Made by a program: the position numbers and the translations under genes
Part shown: in pieces, positions 63,146 through 64,000 of the stretch
How positions within the stretch are numbered: position 1 is the stretch's first letter
Layout: every line of letters begins with the position of its first letter
Notes under the pieces: generated by a model
The model's input: the letters and a program-made list of their open reading frames with translations, nothing else
The model's database searches: none
Told to the model about the DNA's origin: nothing
DNA from: Pseudomonadota bacterium
Lineage (GTDB): Bacteria; Pseudomonadota; Gammaproteobacteria; Steroidobacterales; Steroidobacteraceae
Length of the DNA stretch: 64,000 nt
NCBI GenBank assembly: GCA_021785405.1
Contig: JAJYFF010000001.1
Location: forward strand, 62,001-126,000
Reading direction: 5' to 3'

Positions 63146-64000
63146 ACGATTTCGTGATCAAGATCGCGACCGTCAACGGCACCGGTTCGGCGAGCGCCAA
63201 CGGGCTGTTGTTGAAGTCGATCTTTCGCAGCGGCGTGCCGGTCGTCGGCAAGAATTACTTCCCGTCGAACATCCAGGGCTTGCCGACCTGGTACGAGATC
63301 CGCGTCACGCGCGAGGCGCACCGCGCGCGCTCCGGCCGCGTCGACCTGATGGTGGCGTTGAACCCCGAGACCTACGCGCGCGACCTGAAGGACGTCGTAT
63401 CCGGCGGCTTCTTCATCTACGACTCGACCTGGCCGCGGCCGGCGCTCGAGAAGCGCGACGACGTCACGGTGCTGGGCGTGCCGCTGGCACGGCTCTGCAA
63501 CGAGAATTTCGAGGGCGTGCGCACCCGGATATTGATGAAGAACATCTGCTACGCCGGCGTGCTCGCCGCGCTGTGCTCGATCGACTTGGGTGTCATGCGC
63601 GGCTTGCTCGGCGAGACCTACGCGAAGAAGCCGAAGCTCGTCGACTCCAACATGAAAGCCATCCAGTTGGGCTACGACTACGCACGCGCGAATTTCGAGT
63701 GCCCGCTCGGCTTGCGCGTTGAGAAGATGGACGCGACCCGCGGCCACGTGATGATCGACGGCAACACCGCCGCCGCGCTCGGCTGCGTGTATGCGGGCGC
63801 GACCGTCGGGGCGTGGTATCCGATCACGCCATCGACCTCGCTGATGGACGCGTACAAGGGGTTCTGTCAGAAGTTGCGGGTCGATCCGGCCACGGGCCGC
63901 AAGAAATTCCTGATGATCCAGGCCGAGGACGAGCTTGCCTCGATCGGCATGGTCATCGGCGCTTCGTGGAACGGCGCCCGCGCGTTCACGGCGACCTCGG
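63115..64000 (+). CDS. 2-oxoacid:ferredoxin oxidoreductase, gamma-alpha fusion subunit (3' end outside window)
   Basis: Absent from the ORF track because it has no stop in the window. ATG 63115 (MSLTRAKDRVNDFVIKIATV) has GGAAG upstream. Residues 1-190 are the gamma domain (NGTGSASANGLLLKSIFRSGVPVVGKN), then the alpha (pyrimidine-binding) domain begins at RGHVMIDGNTAAALGCVYAG with the YPITPSTSLMDAYKGF motif. Such KorA-type subunits convert 2-oxoglutarate or related acids and CoA to acyl-CoA, CO2 and reduced ferredoxin, with a KorB subunit expected just downstream. Substrate is not provable here. Confidence 0.88.
   Translation, partial: MSLTRAKDRVNDFVIKIATVNGTGSASANGLLLKSIFRSGVPVVGKNYFPSNIQGLPTWYEIRVTREAHRARSGRVDLMVALNPETYARDLKDVVSGGFFIYDSTWPRPALEKRDDVTVLGVPLARLCNENFEGVRTRILMKNICYAGVLAALCSIDLGVMRGLLGETYAKKPKLVDSNMKAIQLGYDYARANFECPLGLRVEKMDATRGHVMIDGNTAAALGCVYAGATVGAWYPITPSTSLMDAYKGFCQKLRVDPATGRKKFLMIQAEDELASIGMVIGASWNGARAFTATS

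Noticed and set aside
1-64000. CRISPR array accompanying the Cas6-like gene
   Set aside because: No run of regularly spaced direct repeats was seen by eye on either side of 35095-35784 or elsewhere in the window.

Overview
The window reads as high-GC chromosome from a sulfur-oxidising, chemolithoautotrophic proteobacterium, probably a gammaproteobacterium. The alaS - csrA - tRNA-Ser(GCU) order at the left edge is typical of Gammaproteobacteria. The core of the window is a complete oxidative (reverse) dissimilatory sulfite reductase cluster. A dabAB pair for energy-coupled inorganic carbon uptake also points to an autotroph. Species-level placement cannot be made from the sequence alone.

Layout. 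1-1.8 kb: alaS 3' end, csrA, tRNA-Ser. 1.9-4.8 kb (minus): glutaredoxin-type arsC coupled to an ACR3 arsenite permease, a ChrR-like flavin reductase and an NADP-binding F420-reductase-like protein, the last divergent from a LysR regulator. 6-12 kb: glutathionyl-hydroquinone reductase, small unknown proteins (one of 45 aa is absent from the ORF track), a cold-shock-type RRM protein, an aminotransferase/YheO-type regulator pair, an ArsR-AHSA1 pair with a perfect operator, and an OsmC protein. 12-17.1 kb: dabA-dabB and a divergent LysR gene. 17.2-19.9 kb: a small decayed genomic island in tRNA-Arg(ACG). It is bounded by a 20-bp direct repeat of the tRNA 3' end and holds an integrase fragment, an unknown gene and a higBA toxin-antitoxin pair with a predicted leaderless promoter.

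20.2-37.2 kb: the sulfur region. In transcription order on the minus strand it is dsrA-B-E-F-H-C-M-K-L-J-O-P-N, followed by a NarX/NarL-type two-component system. Many neighbours are joined by 4-nt ATGA/GTGA overlaps. Divergent from dsrA is an orphan Cas6/Cmx6-family (RAMP) gene with no CRISPR array or other cas gene in the window. Convergent with it is cysG (siroheme synthase), which makes the DsrAB cofactor precursor; DsrN then amidates siroheme. DsrEFH and DsrC carry sulfur to DsrAB, DsrL supplies the electron link to NAD(P), and DsrMKJOP connects DsrC to the quinone pool.

37.3-43 kb: transposase relics (an rve integrase type and an IS91 type) around a CadC-like winged-helix/TPR regulator, a secreted unknown protein and an acyl-CoA ligase. 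43-61 kb: a mixed accessory region with an S9 peptidase, a chalcone-isomerase-like protein, small exported proteins, a GNAT gene coupled to a PEP-mutase-family gene, an M20 amidohydrolase, two APC permeases, a GST, a TIR-TM-TPR protein overlapping a small unknown gene, an MFS transporter, RidA and DUF4197. 61.3-64 kb: a GltD/ferredoxin NAD(P)H oxidoreductase overlapping the start of a gamma-alpha fused 2-oxoacid:ferredoxin oxidoreductase, which runs off the right edge. These resemble KorC/KorA of the NADPH-linked 2-oxoglutarate:ferredoxin oxidoreductase type.
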